A DNA stretch of 64,000 nucleotides from Tritrichomonas musculus (GCA_039105265.1 JAPFFF010000011.1:1364001-1428000); one strand, 5' to 3'; positions 11,291 to 21,218 are shown, numbered from the stretch's first letter. Notes: a model not told the origin generated them from the letters alone. A program made the numbers and translations.

Positions 11291-12619
11291 TTCAATCAGC
11301 TTAATACTTTCGATGAATCACGTTTTAAGAAAGGAGCAGAATTTGAGTCACCAATATCTGAAGAAGATATTCAACGATTATTGCAACAATACAAACAAGA
11401 AATCAAAACAACAGGTAAACGTGAAAACAGAGATGCACCAACAGTTCTTAGCAATATCGGTAAATTTGAGAACTTAGATATTCAATCACACACCCAAAAC
11501 AGCTCATTTTACAAACAAAACTTCCTTGATATAATCATTAACGGAAATTACAGGGTTAAATACATTCCTGCTGCCGCTACACGAGACCAAGCTAAAGTTT
11601 ATTGTCACACACATCTTGACTCAGACGGAAAACCAAAATACAGATTACTTCCAACCAACGCTAAAGACCCATCAGGAGAGATTGAGATAACAGACCTGAA
11701 CGGTGATAAAGTTGATGATATTATATTAGTTGATAAACGAGGTGTTCCACAAATTATTAACGGATACAAGCTTGTATTTGCTTCTCCTTACAAGAAGGTT
11801 GGGAAAACAATGGTTACTACAGCAGAAGAACGAAAGAAATTACCGTTTAATGTCTGGCTTGATGAAATGTTTGAGAAAAGCAAAGAGAAAATCGATTGGG
11901 ATACAGGTAAATATATTATTCAAGACTCAAGCAAAACACGACTCGCTCCGTACATTCAATACTATTCTGATTTGAGATTAGGAAAACCAAGAGTCAGCAC
12001 CAGAGCATCACCAAATTCATTCTGGAGTAGTTTCTTTTCTAAGATATGGAAGGTCTATTGGGAGATATTCAGTGAAATACAGCCATTATCAAAAGTTGTT
12101 AATTATCTTACTATATCAAATGCATTATTTGTATATCACTTTGATAATCCCGTTAAGAAAGCAATTGAAACAGAACATAATTTGAAGCCGATGAATTACG
12201 TTGAATGGATGAATTACAGGAAAACACAAAAATCTGATTATAACAAGAAATGTATTGCTCTCATACAAGATTTCATAAACAAATCTAAAAAGACAATCGT
12301 CTTCGAAACCGGTAAATGGTCTAGAGATATTAATAACTGGAATCCTGAGTTTAAGACCATTATCGAAAACATTAATTACTTAATTCAGAAAGTTGCACCC
12401 GCAGGTACTGATGTTAATGAAACAATAGCTTATATCAATGTTGCTAGCCCGACAGATATTCAAACGTTAAAGGATGTTTCAAATAATAATATCGCCGTCT
12501 GGATTGATACAGTTTACGGTAAGGGTTGTGGATATATTGAATATAAGATTCAAATGTCTAAACAAAAGATTGAGAGACTATCAGCAGCAGAAGGATATGA
12601 TATCAAAGTACCTGAATAA
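11291..12619 (+). pseudogene. Large virion-like protein, 3' part
   Basis: In-frame continuation of the gene begun at 7426, open from just after TAG 11288. It holds the family core at about 11520-11830: FLDIIINGNYRVKYIP, then DLNGDKVDDIILVDKRG (Asp-rich, like a calcium-binding FG-GAP loop), then NGYKLVFASPYKK. Next comes a helical C-terminal domain with PRVSTRASPNSFWSSFF. The same core occurs in the 823-aa (44941) and 1184-aa (56196) proteins. No ATG precedes the conserved part closely, consistent with a severed 3' half that has no start of its own. The role is unknown; probably an internal or minor virion protein. Confidence 0.75.
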
Positions 12620-12688
12620 ACAAAAATAAATTAATGATTATTTGATGAAGCTACCTTGAACCTCTTTTGCAAAATGATGATTTTATTT

Positions 12689-13657
12689 TTATGACGGTCT
12701 TCTTCTTCTCCTCCTTCTCGTTGAGTCACTGCCCGCAGTATTTAAAGAATCATTATGTATTGGAAACGGTTGTGAATTCGTTTGTTTTTTACTACGTCTA
12801 TGTTTTGGGCTACTTTGTTTTTTATTTTTTGGTGAATCATTAGGGAATGTATCGGAAGATGAATCAGAAGGTACTGAATCAGATGAAGATGAAAATGTTT
12901 TTCTCACTGAATACGGTTGAGGTGATTCATCATCACTGAAAGCAATCCATCCGTACTTTATTGGCGGGTTATCATTATCGTCGTCAGATGAAGAAGATAC
13001 ATGATAAACTTTTGCATTTGCAAATGATACTTCTTCATTTTGTGGTGATTTGAAAGGAGATGTCGCAGCATTAGCAAATTTATTTGTTTGTTGCGGTGAT
13101 TTGTAAGGAGATGTTGTCGCATCCTTCATATACGGTGATGTAGTTGCGTCAGCAAATTGAATATGTTTATTTATTTTTGGTGTTTGTGGCTGTGAATTGA
13201 TAACAGGTATTGAGTATGTTGATGTCTGTGGCGGTTGATTAAATTGATTCATTTGTGGCGGTGGTGGTTGATTTCCGAAACGAACATGTTTCGTCTTCTG
13301 GTATTCATCTTGCATATCATCGATATACTGGTCTCGGTTAACATATTGATAATCTTGAAGCTTTCTTTTCAAACGAAAATCATTATATTCCTGTTGTTCA
13401 TCTAATACTAAGTCATTTGTTTGTTTTTGGTAATTCAGTAAATTATTTCTCGGCGGTAATTGAGTTTTCAATGCATTAGCTTGTGTTTGATATAATTGTG
13501 CATTTGCATTTCCAATCTGTTGTACTTCATATGCTTTATTTCTTATATCACGTGCCTGTTCACGGACTTTCTGTCTTTGTATACGTATTGCTTTCTCTCG
13601 TTCTTCTTTCTCGATTTGTTCCTTTGTCTTAAACAAATTACCGAGATTATTAAACAT
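12689..13657 (-). CDS. 322-aa low-complexity protein, basic C-terminus
   Basis: Not recognised. Starts MFNNLGNLFKTKEQIEKEER with a charged helix, then a Gln/Asn-rich region, short tandem modules of the type ATTSPYKSPQ/AATSPFKSPQ (residues about 165-200), a Ser/Asp-rich stretch and an Arg-rich tail ending RRRRRRRPS. The tail could bind nucleic acid. It sits between the large virion-like gene (convergent, 69-bp gap) and the ~113-aa gene, a slot held in B and C by the 333/405-aa proteins and in D by a proline-rich protein. Likely disordered. Confidence 0.65.
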   Translation of the reverse strand: MFNNLGNLFKTKEQIEKEEREKAIRIQRQKVREQARDIRNKAYEVQQIGNANAQLYQTQANALKTQLPPRNNLLNYQKQTNDLVLDEQQEYNDFRLKRKLQDYQYVNRDQYIDDMQDEYQKTKHVRFGNQPPPPQMNQFNQPPQTSTYSIPVINSQPQTPKINKHIQFADATTSPYMKDATTSPYKSPQQTNKFANAATSPFKSPQNEEVSFANAKVYHVSSSSDDDNDNPPIKYGWIAFSDDESPQPYSVRKTFSSSSDSVPSDSSSDTFPNDSPKNKKQSSPKHRRSKKQTNSQPFPIHNDSLNTAGSDSTRRRRRRRPS

Positions 13658-13670
13658 ATTCTTTGATACT

Positions 13671-14021
13671 TCAATAAATTAATAAACAACTGAATATAAA
13701 TGATTCAGGTTCAATAACGTTTCCTTTCATGTCTGTGAACCATAAATGATATTCTTTCTTTGTGTTGTTCAGACATTCATATTTACGGTATTTGGTTTGT
13801 CGTCTGTTAGCAAGCATAATGAAATGGTCGCAGAAAGGCATGAATTCAACTATATCTGAATGAACCATTAAATCACCGACAATATGTTGATTGACAACAG
13901 CACCACAATACTGAACAACAATGTACTTCTTGTTGCGACTATAAACGAAATCATCAGGAAGATTAAAATCTTTTGATTGTGTGTGATAGTATCGTTTTGT
14001 GATTGGTTGTTTAGCTTTCAT
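13671..14021 (-). CDS. Conserved ~113-aa element protein (copy A)
   Basis: One of four copies (13671, 21219, 43293, 61280), always directly after integrase. Conserved: KRYFHTQ near the N-terminus, NKKYIVVQY, GDLMVHSDIVE, FIMLANRRQTKYRKYE, then WFTD-x2-GN-x-I and the C-terminus SCLLIY. The alternation of hydrophobic residues and the Gly/Asp turns suggest a small beta fold, possibly a virion component such as a minor capsid protein; this is a guess. The start overlaps the integrase stop by 11 bp, implying coordinated expression. Confidence 0.8.
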   Translation of the reverse strand: MKAKQPITKRYYHTQSKDFNLPDDFVYSRNKKYIVVQYCGAVVNQHIVGDLMVHSDIVEFMPFCDHFIMLANRRQTKYRKYECLNNTKKEYHLWFTDMKGNVIEPESFIFSCLLIY

Positions 14022-15126
14022 TTTGCGTTTTATAAGTCAAAAAGAATATTTTATAATCATCATTCAAAGCATCTATTGACGAACAAACATATTTTGTGTA
14101 CATGATTGGAACAGTTATTATTGTTTTATTCTTCAGTGTTTTGTTAGTTTGACGCAAAGGATTTAATAGTTTACATTTAACGTTTCCTGATTCATAACAA
14201 ATGAATTCAGCAAGTTCATTGAATACTCTTCTTCGCTTTTCATGTTTCTTTTCTGTTTTTCCGTAATCGGTATGAATGAGTATTATATTTTTGGGTTTAT
14301 ATGATAGAAGACCTTTAAATCGTTGTTTTTGTTGGATCTCTTTCAATTGCATTGATTTCGTTCTTATGTATTGCCATTCAAAGTCGCGATCGTCTTGCAT
14401 CTGTTGAGGTGTAAGATAAATGTATTTTGATTGTCGTTTGTCAAGGTATTCATCAGTTTCTTCATCAAATGATGTGTATAAAGGATTCAATAAACGAAGA
14501 GATGAATGAGGTGTGTTATTGTACCATGCAACCATTTGTTGTATCAATACATTGTTTGTCATTCGTTGTTGTGACTGACCGAAAGCGTTTCGTAATGTTC
14601 TGATTACTGCGTCAACACATTTATGTGCATTCGTGAAATGTGAATCATCAATGATTAACTTTATTTTGTTAGGAGCTTTGAATTTAATTGACGGTTTGTT
14701 TGATTGATATCTTTCTTCACCGTTGCAATAACTTTTGAATGCATTTGATATAAAAGCTGGTTCACCGTCACATTTAATTGTTTCAATTCTGATATTCCTT
14801 TTATTAACTAGTTTATCAATTACTTTGATTATAGTTAACTCAGTTCTGTCCGCAATCGGTTCAACAATTAAGTATTTCGTGTTTACATTGATTAGGACGA
14901 GATAAGCTTTGTTTAATGCAAACATTATATCCATTTCCCAACAATGAGGCTCAAATGAAAAATCAGGTTTTGATAGTTTCTTTACTGTTTTCAATCGGAA
15001 ATCCGGTATGTATGGCTCTGTTTTAATGTTTGTGTCTTTGATGTATTTGTATTTAGATTTGAAAGGATAATTAATTGATTCTTTGTAGCTGCGTGTACTC
15101 ACTGCATCTTCGATGTAATCATTCAT
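14011..15126 (-). CDS. Retrovirus-type (Polinton) integrase, copy A
   Basis: Catalyses strand transfer of element ends into target DNA. The rve fold shows W-E-M-D66-I-M-F, IKCD120GEPAF and HKCVD172AVIRTLRNAF. The third acidic residue is Asp where the family normally has Glu, in all four copies. The C-terminal part (KGLLSYKPKNIILIHTD, then KKHEKRRRVFNELAEFICY) fits the SH3/chromo-like DNA-binding region of Polinton integrases. No HHCC zinc finger is visible at the N-terminus. The frame is intact at 371 aa, somewhat shorter than the C copy (460 aa), which has extra residues between the second and third Asp. Confidence 0.85.
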   Translation of the reverse strand: MNDYIEDAVSTRSYKESINYPFKSKYKYIKDTNIKTEPYIPDFRLKTVKKLSKPDFSFEPHCWEMDIMFALNKAYLVLINVNTKYLIVEPIADRTELTIIKVIDKLVNKRNIRIETIKCDGEPAFISNAFKSYCNGEERYQSNKPSIKFKAPNKIKLIIDDSHFTNAHKCVDAVIRTLRNAFGQSQQRMTNNVLIQQMVAWYNNTPHSSLRLLNPLYTSFDEETDEYLDKRQSKYIYLTPQQMQDDRDFEWQYIRTKSMQLKEIQQKQRFKGLLSYKPKNIILIHTDYGKTEKKHEKRRRVFNELAEFICYESGNVKCKLLNPLRQTNKTLKNKTIITVPIMYTKYVCSSIDALNDDYKIFFLTYKTQNES

Positions 15127-15197
15127 TTTGATCGCAAAAATAAAAGACTAAAATGAAGCCTTTTTGTTTTGAAAAACGGTCAAAGAATCACAAAAAT

Positions 15198-15242
15198 GAA
15201 AAGAGATATAGAAAGGGGTAATTTTAACCTTCAATCGAAATC
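15198..15242 (-). promoter_or_regulatory. Conserved upstream block of the integrase gene (related to the 45-bp repeat)
   Basis: Shares GATTTCGATTGAAGGTTAAA with the copies at 4106, 5252 and 5355, but the pyrimidine blocks are swapped (CCCCTTT before CTCTTTT). It lies 72-116 bp upstream of the integrase start in the gap after the MCP gene. Recurrence upstream of two minus-strand genes makes a promoter plausible. Confidence 0.45.
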
Positions 15243-15249
15243 AGTTTAT

Positions 15250-17117
15250 TTATTCATTAGCTTGCGAACCTTTTGGCGTTTCATCATCAACGTATTCTAA
15301 ACCTTCGAGTGACAGCCTAAAATAGGTGTCACGGCACAAACATAACTGACAGGGGGCGGATGAACTGTACCTTCTTCATTTACATTATAATATGTATCGT
15401 TCACACCTGTGTGAATTGGTTGACCGTTGATTTGAATTTGAACATTACCAAAACCTCCGTCTAAACCATCATAACAATAACCTGCAGATGATCTTTCAGT
15501 TTGAATATTGAATACAAATGATGTTGCATCAGACAAAGTGTTTTTGTATCGATTACCTCGTGAGTCGTTCTTTGGCATAGTAAATGAATCTTCAAATTCC
15601 TTTGTACATTGTAATGTAATTGCGTCTAAATCACCTGCAGTCAATTGATTCTCAAAGAATCTTGCACCGATGGTATCTACGTTCTCGTCAGGGAAGTTCT
15701 TACCGCCTATGTTCAAATAACAGTTTTGATAAACAGGGTTTTCAAATACAGTCAAATCATTATGATGCTTTGGAAACAGAACCGATATCGTTGTAACGTT
15801 AATCAAAGGTATGTTCAATGTTGATTTGATTCCGTTTGCGGCGGCAGCAATCGGAAATGCATGATAATCAACCTTCTGTGAAGGAATGATTAAACCTTGT
15901 CTCAAAATGTTTTCAATTCCTTGACGTGTTGCTTCACAAACACCGTAGCCCTGCATGTTTGATTTGCAAAGAGTGATTGTCATTTGATTGCAGGTCAATG
16001 TTGCAACACCGTTTGAATATTCAATGTCTTTATGTTTTGTTTCTAAGATTTTAACAACATCGCCCGGTGCTAACGGAGCATCGGGATTAGCTGATGCTAT
16101 CATTTCTGCAAACGTTCCTTTATTAACATCAGACTCTTTCACATGAAACTTCTCATAATCATCAGTTGTGTAATGAAATACAACTTCTTTTGGTGTTTCA
16201 TCTTCCTCAACAGGATTACCGGCATGTATTCTTTGATATTTGATTGTAAGTGTTTGATCAAACACGGAAGGAATGGTTGCTTCATTACCGATTTGTGTGA
16301 ATTGACGTTTAAGTTTACCGCGAACCTTTAAATCACGAAGTTTATCTAATGATTCAGCAGAAACAGATTCATCATCTTCGAGAAATGCTTTTGTTTCAGC
16401 AACTACATACGGATCAATAACAGCCCAAACAAGACCAGCGGGGCTGACTTGAAAACGAATTGATAAATCACCGATGATTCCGTTAGGGAATAAATCAAAT
16501 GCCTGTAATGCTAGTAAGTCATCAAACGGAAGGTTTAAATCAAATTCAACTTGTGCCCTACCGTTCTCTTTGAAATTCATCAGATTTACATACGTTCCTG
16601 CCATTGTTTGTGAATATTGACTTACATTCTCCCATAATGAATGAACGAATCTACGTCTTTTCTTTTCTGTTTCTGGTTTAAGTGCAGAATATAAGAAACC
16701 TTCACGAACACATTCATTCTGTTGATATCCGACATTAACATTATTATGTAGAATCTCTAAACGATCGAACAACTGATTTGATGATTTGAAACCGACAAAC
16801 AGTTTGTAGAAGTGTTGAGGGTCTTCAATGGTTCGCAATTTATCAAGATCGGTATTCAACTGTAAATCTAGTTTGACATGAAATGTTAGAAATCCTTTGT
16901 CAACATCACTTAAGAAATGATCAGGATGAGTTAAACTGATTTGTGAGTATTGACCTGCTGTAAACGGTGCGGGCTAATCATGACAGTCAACAGTTCTGAA
17001 TGAAAATGAACGTGTTCCGTCATTAACGTTAATCATATGACGCATCTCTTCAAATGCATGCAATACATTTCCTGTTACGATTTGATGGTTATGTGATCTC
17101 TCATTACGATATAACAT
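15250..17117 (-). pseudogene. Major capsid protein (MCP), copy A, with a nonsense codon and a frameshift
   Basis: About 620 codons, matching the MCP family of this window and consistent with the double-jelly-roll capsid protein of Polintons. Conserved: RNER...F near the start, RTVDCHD, LFDRLEILHNNVNVGYQQNE, KKRRRFVHSLWENV, FDLFPNGIIGDLSIRFQ, ITLCKSNMQGYGVCE, FPKHHNDLTVFENPVYQN and SSAGYCYDGLDGGFGN. A TAG at about 16977 replaces a Gln found in the other copies, and near 15350 a one-base shift moves the last ~35 codons into another frame. The next downstream ATG (16859) cannot restore the N-terminus. MCP identity is inferred from size, conservation and position. Confidence 0.8.
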
Positions 17118-17169
17118 TTATGATTTAATAAAAAGAATCAATATATTATCTCTTTTATTTACTCTTAAA

Positions 17170-17421
17170 ATGGGTATAGGCATATTCAATAAGATAAAGA
17201 ACGGTTTCAAGAAGTTCGGAAACAAAATCAAAGATGTAGCAACAAAGATTGTTGATAACATCCCTAAAGTCGTTGATGTCGGAAAACAGATTATCGATAA
17301 AGTTAAACCGATAACGAAATTCATTCCAGGCGTCGGTCAAGTGATTGACACTATTGATACAGGTTTAAGTATGGCAGGACGAGTTGGAACGGTTGGTAAG
17401 TCAATATTAGATAAAGTTTAA
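17170..17421 (+). CDS. Small amphipathic virion-like protein (83 aa), copy A
   Basis: Divergent from MCP across a 52-bp gap. The N-terminal half is a cationic amphipathic helix (MGIGIFNKIKNGFKKFGNKI); the middle has Pro-Gly turns (FIPGVGQVIDTIDTG) and a final helix GKSILDKV. Homologues at 26303, 26734, 32861 and 63932. The layout recalls membrane-active cement proteins of adenovirus-like virions (the pVI type); that analogy is only by composition and position beside MCP. No signal peptide or long transmembrane segment. Confidence 0.75.
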   Translation: MGIGIFNKIKNGFKKFGNKIKDVATKIVDNIPKVVDVGKQIIDKVKPITKFIPGVGQVIDTIDTGLSMAGRVGTVGKSILDKV

Positions 17422-17453
17422 TGATATCTATAAACGTTTTATCATAAACTCAA

Positions 17454-17999
17454 ATGAATGAAAACATTAATGAACTTAAAATAATAAACGAAAACATTAA
17501 TGAATAATAAGTGTTTAAATCAATTGAAGAGTTCAATTTGTTCTATCAAAAGAATATTGATCAAATGAAATCACAAACGACAAACTATTTGAACAAGATT
17601 TATAAAATCATCACTAATGACGGCAATGAATACAAAATCACTAAACGAAACTGCAAAGACGGAAAACGATGTTCAGGAGACATTTATTTGAAGAAAGTCG
17701 GGAATACAATCACTAAAACACTTGAGAATGACAATATCACCGCTGATATTATTATGCTAAGAGAAACAGTTGATGCGATATCTTCCAAGACTGATGAACT
17801 TCGCGATTTGTTTGACAGTAAGTTGATTCACGTTGATATCATCATTAAACAGCTCATCGATAAAAATAAAATACTTGAAGAACATATCAATAAGCTTTCA
17901 AATGTTGTTGATCAGCAATCAAAAGTCATTAATGAATACTTTTTAAATGTTGTTGCTCCTGACAACCACAGAATGATTAAGTTAATCATGATGATTTAA
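17454..17999 (+). pseudogene. 156-aa-type coiled-coil protein, copy A, with two tandem stop codons
   Basis: Reads from ATG 17454 in the same frame as the homologues at 27021 and 32369, but two TAA codons occupy 17505-17510, just before the conserved FKSIEEFNLFYQK. The preceding bases contain a near-duplicate of GAAAACATTAATGAA (17460 and 17490), suggesting a small tandem duplication produced the stops. The rest is intact: a small N-terminal domain (YLNKIYKIIT, then YKITKRNCKDG) and a C-terminal coiled coil. A GTG at 17511 could give a shortened protein. Function unknown. Confidence 0.7.
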
Positions 18000-18176
18000 T
18001 GATTTAGTCGTTTTTGGCTGTGGTTCATGAAATACATTACCTTTTTCATTATAACATTTCACTGTCGGAGCTGAGTTTATTTTTGTTCTATTCTTTTGCA
18101 TCGTTAATTGTAATCTATCAAAATAGTTTTTGTGTTTATCATCATGAACGGTTCTCATTTGATTAATAACAGACAT
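17982..18176 (-). CDS. 77-aa-type conserved protein, shortened copy A (64 aa)
   Basis: Family members at 27609, 32139 and 63224 share RTIHDD...Y-x-RLQL-x-MQ, R-x-(R/K)INSAPTVK and HEP. Copy A stops after TTKSLNHHD and lacks the usual end LNHSVVP-x-(N/C)SKI, so it is truncated by about 13-20 residues. Convergent with and overlapping the 156-aa-type gene by 18 bp. Basic and probably disordered; function unknown. Confidence 0.65.
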   Translation of the reverse strand: MSVINQMRTVHDDKHKNYFDRLQLTMQKNRTKINSAPTVKCYNEKGNVFHEPQPKTTKSLNHHD

Positions 18177-18190
18177 TTAATTGTTTTTAA

Positions 18191-18418
18191 ATGAGTGAAC
18201 TAACAGAATACAAGAAAGAAATACCGGAATTAAAACGTATCAAACGAAGCTTGAAAGAAAAGTGTTATGATTACAAACAATACCTCAACAATATCAAATC
18301 AGGAATGTTGGGCTCTGATGGTCTCGCTGTTCGTGAGTCTCTTATTGAAGACATCAACAGCCTCAAAAATAAAGTTCATCAGCTTGAGAATGAATTAAAT
18401 GAATTGTCTAATAAATGA
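18191..18418 (+). CDS. 75-aa coiled-coil protein, copy A
   Basis: Strongly conserved: YKKEIPELKRIKRSLKEKC, then GMLGS-x-GLAVRESLIEDIN, then a Leu heptad tail (SLKNKVHQLENELNEL). Divergent from the 77-aa-type gene with a 14-bp gap. Copies at 31893 and 62956 are intact; the B copy (27885) is cut short. The GLAVRESLIEDI loop between two helices is the most invariant part. Function unknown. Confidence 0.75.
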   Translation: MSELTEYKKEIPELKRIKRSLKEKCYDYKQYLNNIKSGMLGSDGLAVRESLIEDINSLKNKVHQLENELNELSNK

Positions 18419-18680
18419 GTTCTTCAAGTTCAGCTATTAATTGTTCAGTTCCTCCGTTCGTCGGAGGCAGCGAGTGTTCGCAGCTACCGTTGAATTTCTT
18501 TAGCTGATTAATAAAGTGATTTATCTCTTTTAGTACTTCATCTATGATATCATTTTGCTTCGCAAAAGGGGACTTTGTCCCTTCATTATCGTAGAGGTAT
18601 TTTAAAGCGGGTCTCCATCCTTTTAGCTTTTTATTGATTCTATTAATGAGGGTGCTTAATGTTTCGGCTTGGTTTGACAT
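18408..18680 (-). CDS. 90-aa protein of unknown function, coding region contains hairpins
   Basis: Only in element A. Helical start (MSNQAETLSTLINRINKKLK), then two low-complexity patches (EGTKSPFAKQ; NGSCEHSLPPTNGG) that coincide exactly with four short DNA hairpins. The patches look like in-frame insertions of hairpin DNA into a plain helical protein. Overlaps the 75-aa gene by 11 bp at the 3' ends. Coding status is moderate: the frame is open but has no homologue here. Confidence 0.5.
   Translation of the reverse strand: MSNQAETLSTLINRINKKLKGWRPALKYLYDNEGTKSPFAKQNDIIDEVLKEINHFINQLKKFNGSCEHSLPPTNGGTEQLIAELEELIY
18451..18583. repeat. Cluster of four short hairpins inside a coding region
   Basis: CCTCCG/CGGAGG with loop TTCGT (18451-18467); GCGA/TCGC with loop GTGT (18470-18481); TTTTGC/GCAAAA with loop TTC (18553-18567); GGGAC/GTCCC with loop TTT (18569-18581). 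All perfect stems with 3-5-nt loops in 130 bp. See related hairpins at 31036, 33740, 39198, 39550, 39729, 44546 and 53631. Confidence 0.8.
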
Positions 18681-18810
18681 TATAAATGGCTGATAAAAAA
18701 ATAAAAAATTTTTGAAAGTTCTGTTTTTCGTTGATGTTATTTTTGGGAGTTCGTCAATTTAAAACATCATCAGGGGGTACAAAAATAAAACATCATTAAT
18801 GTTGATTCAT

Positions 18811-19170
18811 TTATTTGTTATTTGTGTTTCCCTTACGAATTGGTACTTTGCGATATCTTTTATTCGGATGATTAAAGAAGTCATTGATAGAAGCTAACAT
18901 TACACGTTCAGGTTCATTTCTTCTATAAAATCGTACGAATTCAAAAATCATCATGTCTTTAGGATATGTATATATCTCACAATCATATTCATTAAAGAAT
19001 TCATCAAATTGTTCTTTGGTGGCTTTATAATTACAACACTTCAAGGCAAATTCCTTGTCATTATTGATTTTCGTCAAGAATTCTTTAACTGACTTATCCC
19101 ACATATTCAAGCGTTTCTTTGGTGTGTAAAATACGCGAACTCCGTCATCAACATAATACATGACTTTCAT
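18811..19170 (-). CDS. 119-aa protein of unknown function
   Basis: Starts MKVMYYVDDGVRVFYTPKKR, continues with a helix and a hydrophobic segment (YPKDMMIFEFVRFYRRNEP) and ends basic (RYRKVPIRKGNTNNK). No homologue elsewhere in the window and no family recognised. Intact frame and a good AT-rich leader. Last gene of element A before the joint at about 19270. The gap 18681-18810 has no gene. Confidence 0.55.
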   Translation of the reverse strand: MKVMYYVDDGVRVFYTPKKRLNMWDKSVKEFLTKINNDKEFALKCCNYKATKEQFDEFFNEYDCEIYTYPKDMMIFEFVRFYRRNEPERVMLASINDFFNHPNKRYRKVPIRKGNTNNK

Positions 19171-19276
19171 TAATGATAAAAAATTAAATTAAAAAATCAA
19201 AGATATGTATTTTAACCCTACCCCTTTTGATACCCCTTTTTTATCCCCTGCTCAGCCGGTCTATAGTACTCTCTGA

Positions 19277-20155
19277 GGTGAAATAGAACCATTTGAAGTA
19301 TGGTTAAAGAATCTCATGGGAACTAAACGCACATGGGATTACAATAAAGAAACCTGGGATACTGGTAAAATCAATGAAACAATAGATGAGAAATTCAAGA
19401 AAGTAATCAATTCATATCAATCTGTTGGATTATCTAAACCAAAAGTCAGCACAAGAATTACTGCAAGAAGTCTTTGGAGTTCAATCTTTGCTAAGATATG
19501 GAAAACAGTTTTAAATACTATTGCTGTAAATGAAGAAACTAAATTCTTAGAACCATTACATTGTCTATATAGTTATTTCAAAGTATGCAGTGCAATATTT
19601 ATTGTACATTATGAAGCTATATTAATGAAAACACATAAATGCACCGATTGGAATATGTGGTCTAGATATAAGAAAATGCATCCTAAATCAGTAAATAGTG
19701 AATTAGGTATGATGATTCAAAATGATTATAATTCATTTATCAAACAAGTTATGCCAATAGATGGAGAAATAAGTAGTGAAGTTGAAATGAATGAACAACT
19801 AATTGCAATATTAGAAGAAACAAAATACTGTATACTTGATATAGGTCTCGGATATACAGCAGAAAAGAAAGAACAATATAAGAATCTCATAAACTCTATA
19901 ATTGAAAATAATCTAGATGAAAATTCAAAGAAGCAACTACAAGATAAATTCTGTGAAAATGTTGACAAATGGATTAATAATCAAGTCGGTGGCAATTATG
20001 TTGAAATCAAAGATTTATACAAGAAATTAAGTAAACCATCTGAAGATAAAGAATATATCAGAAAAAGAGCTAAAGAAGATATAGGCGATAAGTATACTTT
20101 AAATGAAGAATCAACTGATGACGATGACAATGACGAAGACGAAGACGAAGCTTAA
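19277..20155 (+). pseudogene. Large virion-like protein, C-terminal fragment (element B)
   Basis: The frame opens just after TGA 19274 with sequence matching the 823-aa protein (EPFEVWLKNL; WDTGKI; SVGLSKPKVSTRI; SLWSSIFAKIWK; SVNSELGMMIQNDY) through to an acidic tail (DDDDNDEDEDEA) like its homologue. About two thirds of the gene is missing at the 5' side. ATG 19316 could start 279 aa. The break coincides with the A/B joint. Nothing suggests a functional start signal. Confidence 0.75.
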
Positions 20156-20197
20156 AAAAATATATATTAATTGTTATAGACAAGTAAATTGATTCAC

Positions 20198-21199
20198 TTA
20201 TTGCTTTTTTTTTGTTCCTGGCAATACGAATCTAGTAGTATGTGCTGCATTAAATGAATTATTCGTATGCTCGACTCTTAGAGGATCATAATTGGTTTGC
20301 TTGTTTTTAGCATCAGTTGGACTATCAACTAAACTACTCTTTTGTGGCTTATCATTTGAATCAAATAAACTCTTGAAATCAGTTATAGGTGGCGGTAATA
20401 CTTTAGGTGGTCGTATTTCATTAGGAATATCAATTTTAGCTTTATCAATTGATTCGATATTCACTTTTGGTTCAATATTGCCACCATCTAATGTAAATCG
20501 AGATGAACTACCTGAATTACCTGAATTACCTGAATTAACAGGATAATGACGATTAACATTTAATAAAGGACTCTTGATAATAGATTGAAATATATTAAAT
20601 ACAGGAAATCCACGTTGCCAATCCATGAATTCGTATCTGAAACCTTTTATGTCAGAATTTTCATCACGATCACGTAATTGAACTGCTTGCCAAGCTTTTC
20701 TGAATGTACCTTTTTCGAAGCATATATAGATGATAATAGGTACTGGCATAATAGTTTCATTTACTTTACCTTTTGAATCAAGTTGATAGCAATAATTATG
20801 TGTTTCTTGAAGATCGTATCTATAACTGAAATCCCCAATTAATAGCATATATGATTTATAGAAATCAGGGAATGACTTTTCAACGAAATTGATATCTGTG
20901 TTGCCATAATCAGAATAAAGATCAACTGTTATTGTAAATAAGCGCAATAAGCTGGGGTCATCTTCGTCTTCAATATTTTTTTCGAATCTGTAATCAACTT
21001 TTTTGGGCAGCTCTAATAATACATCATTGCCTTCTACAAAGACGAATAACTCTTGGTAATTACTACTTAAATATAGATAAACTTTCTTGTTTTCTTCATC
21101 GATATATGTATAAAATTCATGATCATTAACAATATTGATAGCATCAAGATCATTTATATTGAGCTTTTGTTGAGGTGTCAATACTGATTTATGATTCAT
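20198..21199 (-). CDS. 333-aa conserved element protein (copy B)
   Basis: Homologue of the 405-aa protein at 43705. A conserved N-terminal ~220-aa domain (YIDEENKKVYLYLSSNYQEL; VFVEGN-x-VLLELPKKVD; ICFE-x-GTF; FNIFQS) is followed by a variable Ser/Gly/Pro/Asn-rich tail with NSGNSGNSG and a basic end. Beta-rich pattern in the N-terminal part; a minor capsid role is possible because of its place between the large protein and integrase clusters, but there is no motif proof. Convergent with the fragment at 19277 (42-bp gap). Intact. Confidence 0.65.
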   Translation of the reverse strand: MNHKSVLTPQQKLNINDLDAINIVNDHEFYTYIDEENKKVYLYLSSNYQELFVFVEGNDVLLELPKKVDYRFEKNIEDEDDPSLLRLFTITVDLYSDYGNTDINFVEKSFPDFYKSYMLLIGDFSYRYDLQETHNYCYQLDSKGKVNETIMPVPIIIYICFEKGTFRKAWQAVQLRDRDENSDIKGFRYEFMDWQRGFPVFNIFQSIIKSPLLNVNRHYPVNSGNSGNSGSSSRFTLDGGNIEPKVNIESIDKAKIDIPNEIRPPKVLPPPITDFKSLFDSNDKPQKSSLVDSPTDAKNKQTNYDPLRVEHTNNSFNAAHTTRFVLPGTKKKQ

Positions 21200-21218
21200 T
21201 TATCTTACAAAAAATAAG

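Larger units (their letters stand above)
1..19276. mobile_element. Maverick/Polinton element A, left end outside window
   Basis: Gene order PolB, HNH, 354-aa gene, fibre, large virion-like protein, 322-aa gene, ~113-aa gene, integrase, MCP and small genes matches the other elements in the window. No terminal sequence beginning AGTAGT was seen near 19.2 kb, and the ATPase-side genes (~200-aa gene, membrane protein, ATPase) are missing, so the right boundary is a deletion or recombination joint with element B at about 19270. At least five genes carry a nonsense codon, a frameshift or an insertion, so the copy is not functional as it stands. The exact right edge is uncertain. Confidence 0.75.

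Noticed and set aside
2-17999. Reassigned stop codons (TAA/TAG coding) to explain in-frame stops
   Set aside because: TAA and TAG end many intact genes at conserved positions throughout the window, and the in-frame stops replace different residues in single copies. Decay is simpler.
20229-20245. AGTAGT within CTAGTAGTATGTGC as another element end
   Set aside because: It lies inside the continuous coding sequence of the 333-aa gene with no break in homology.
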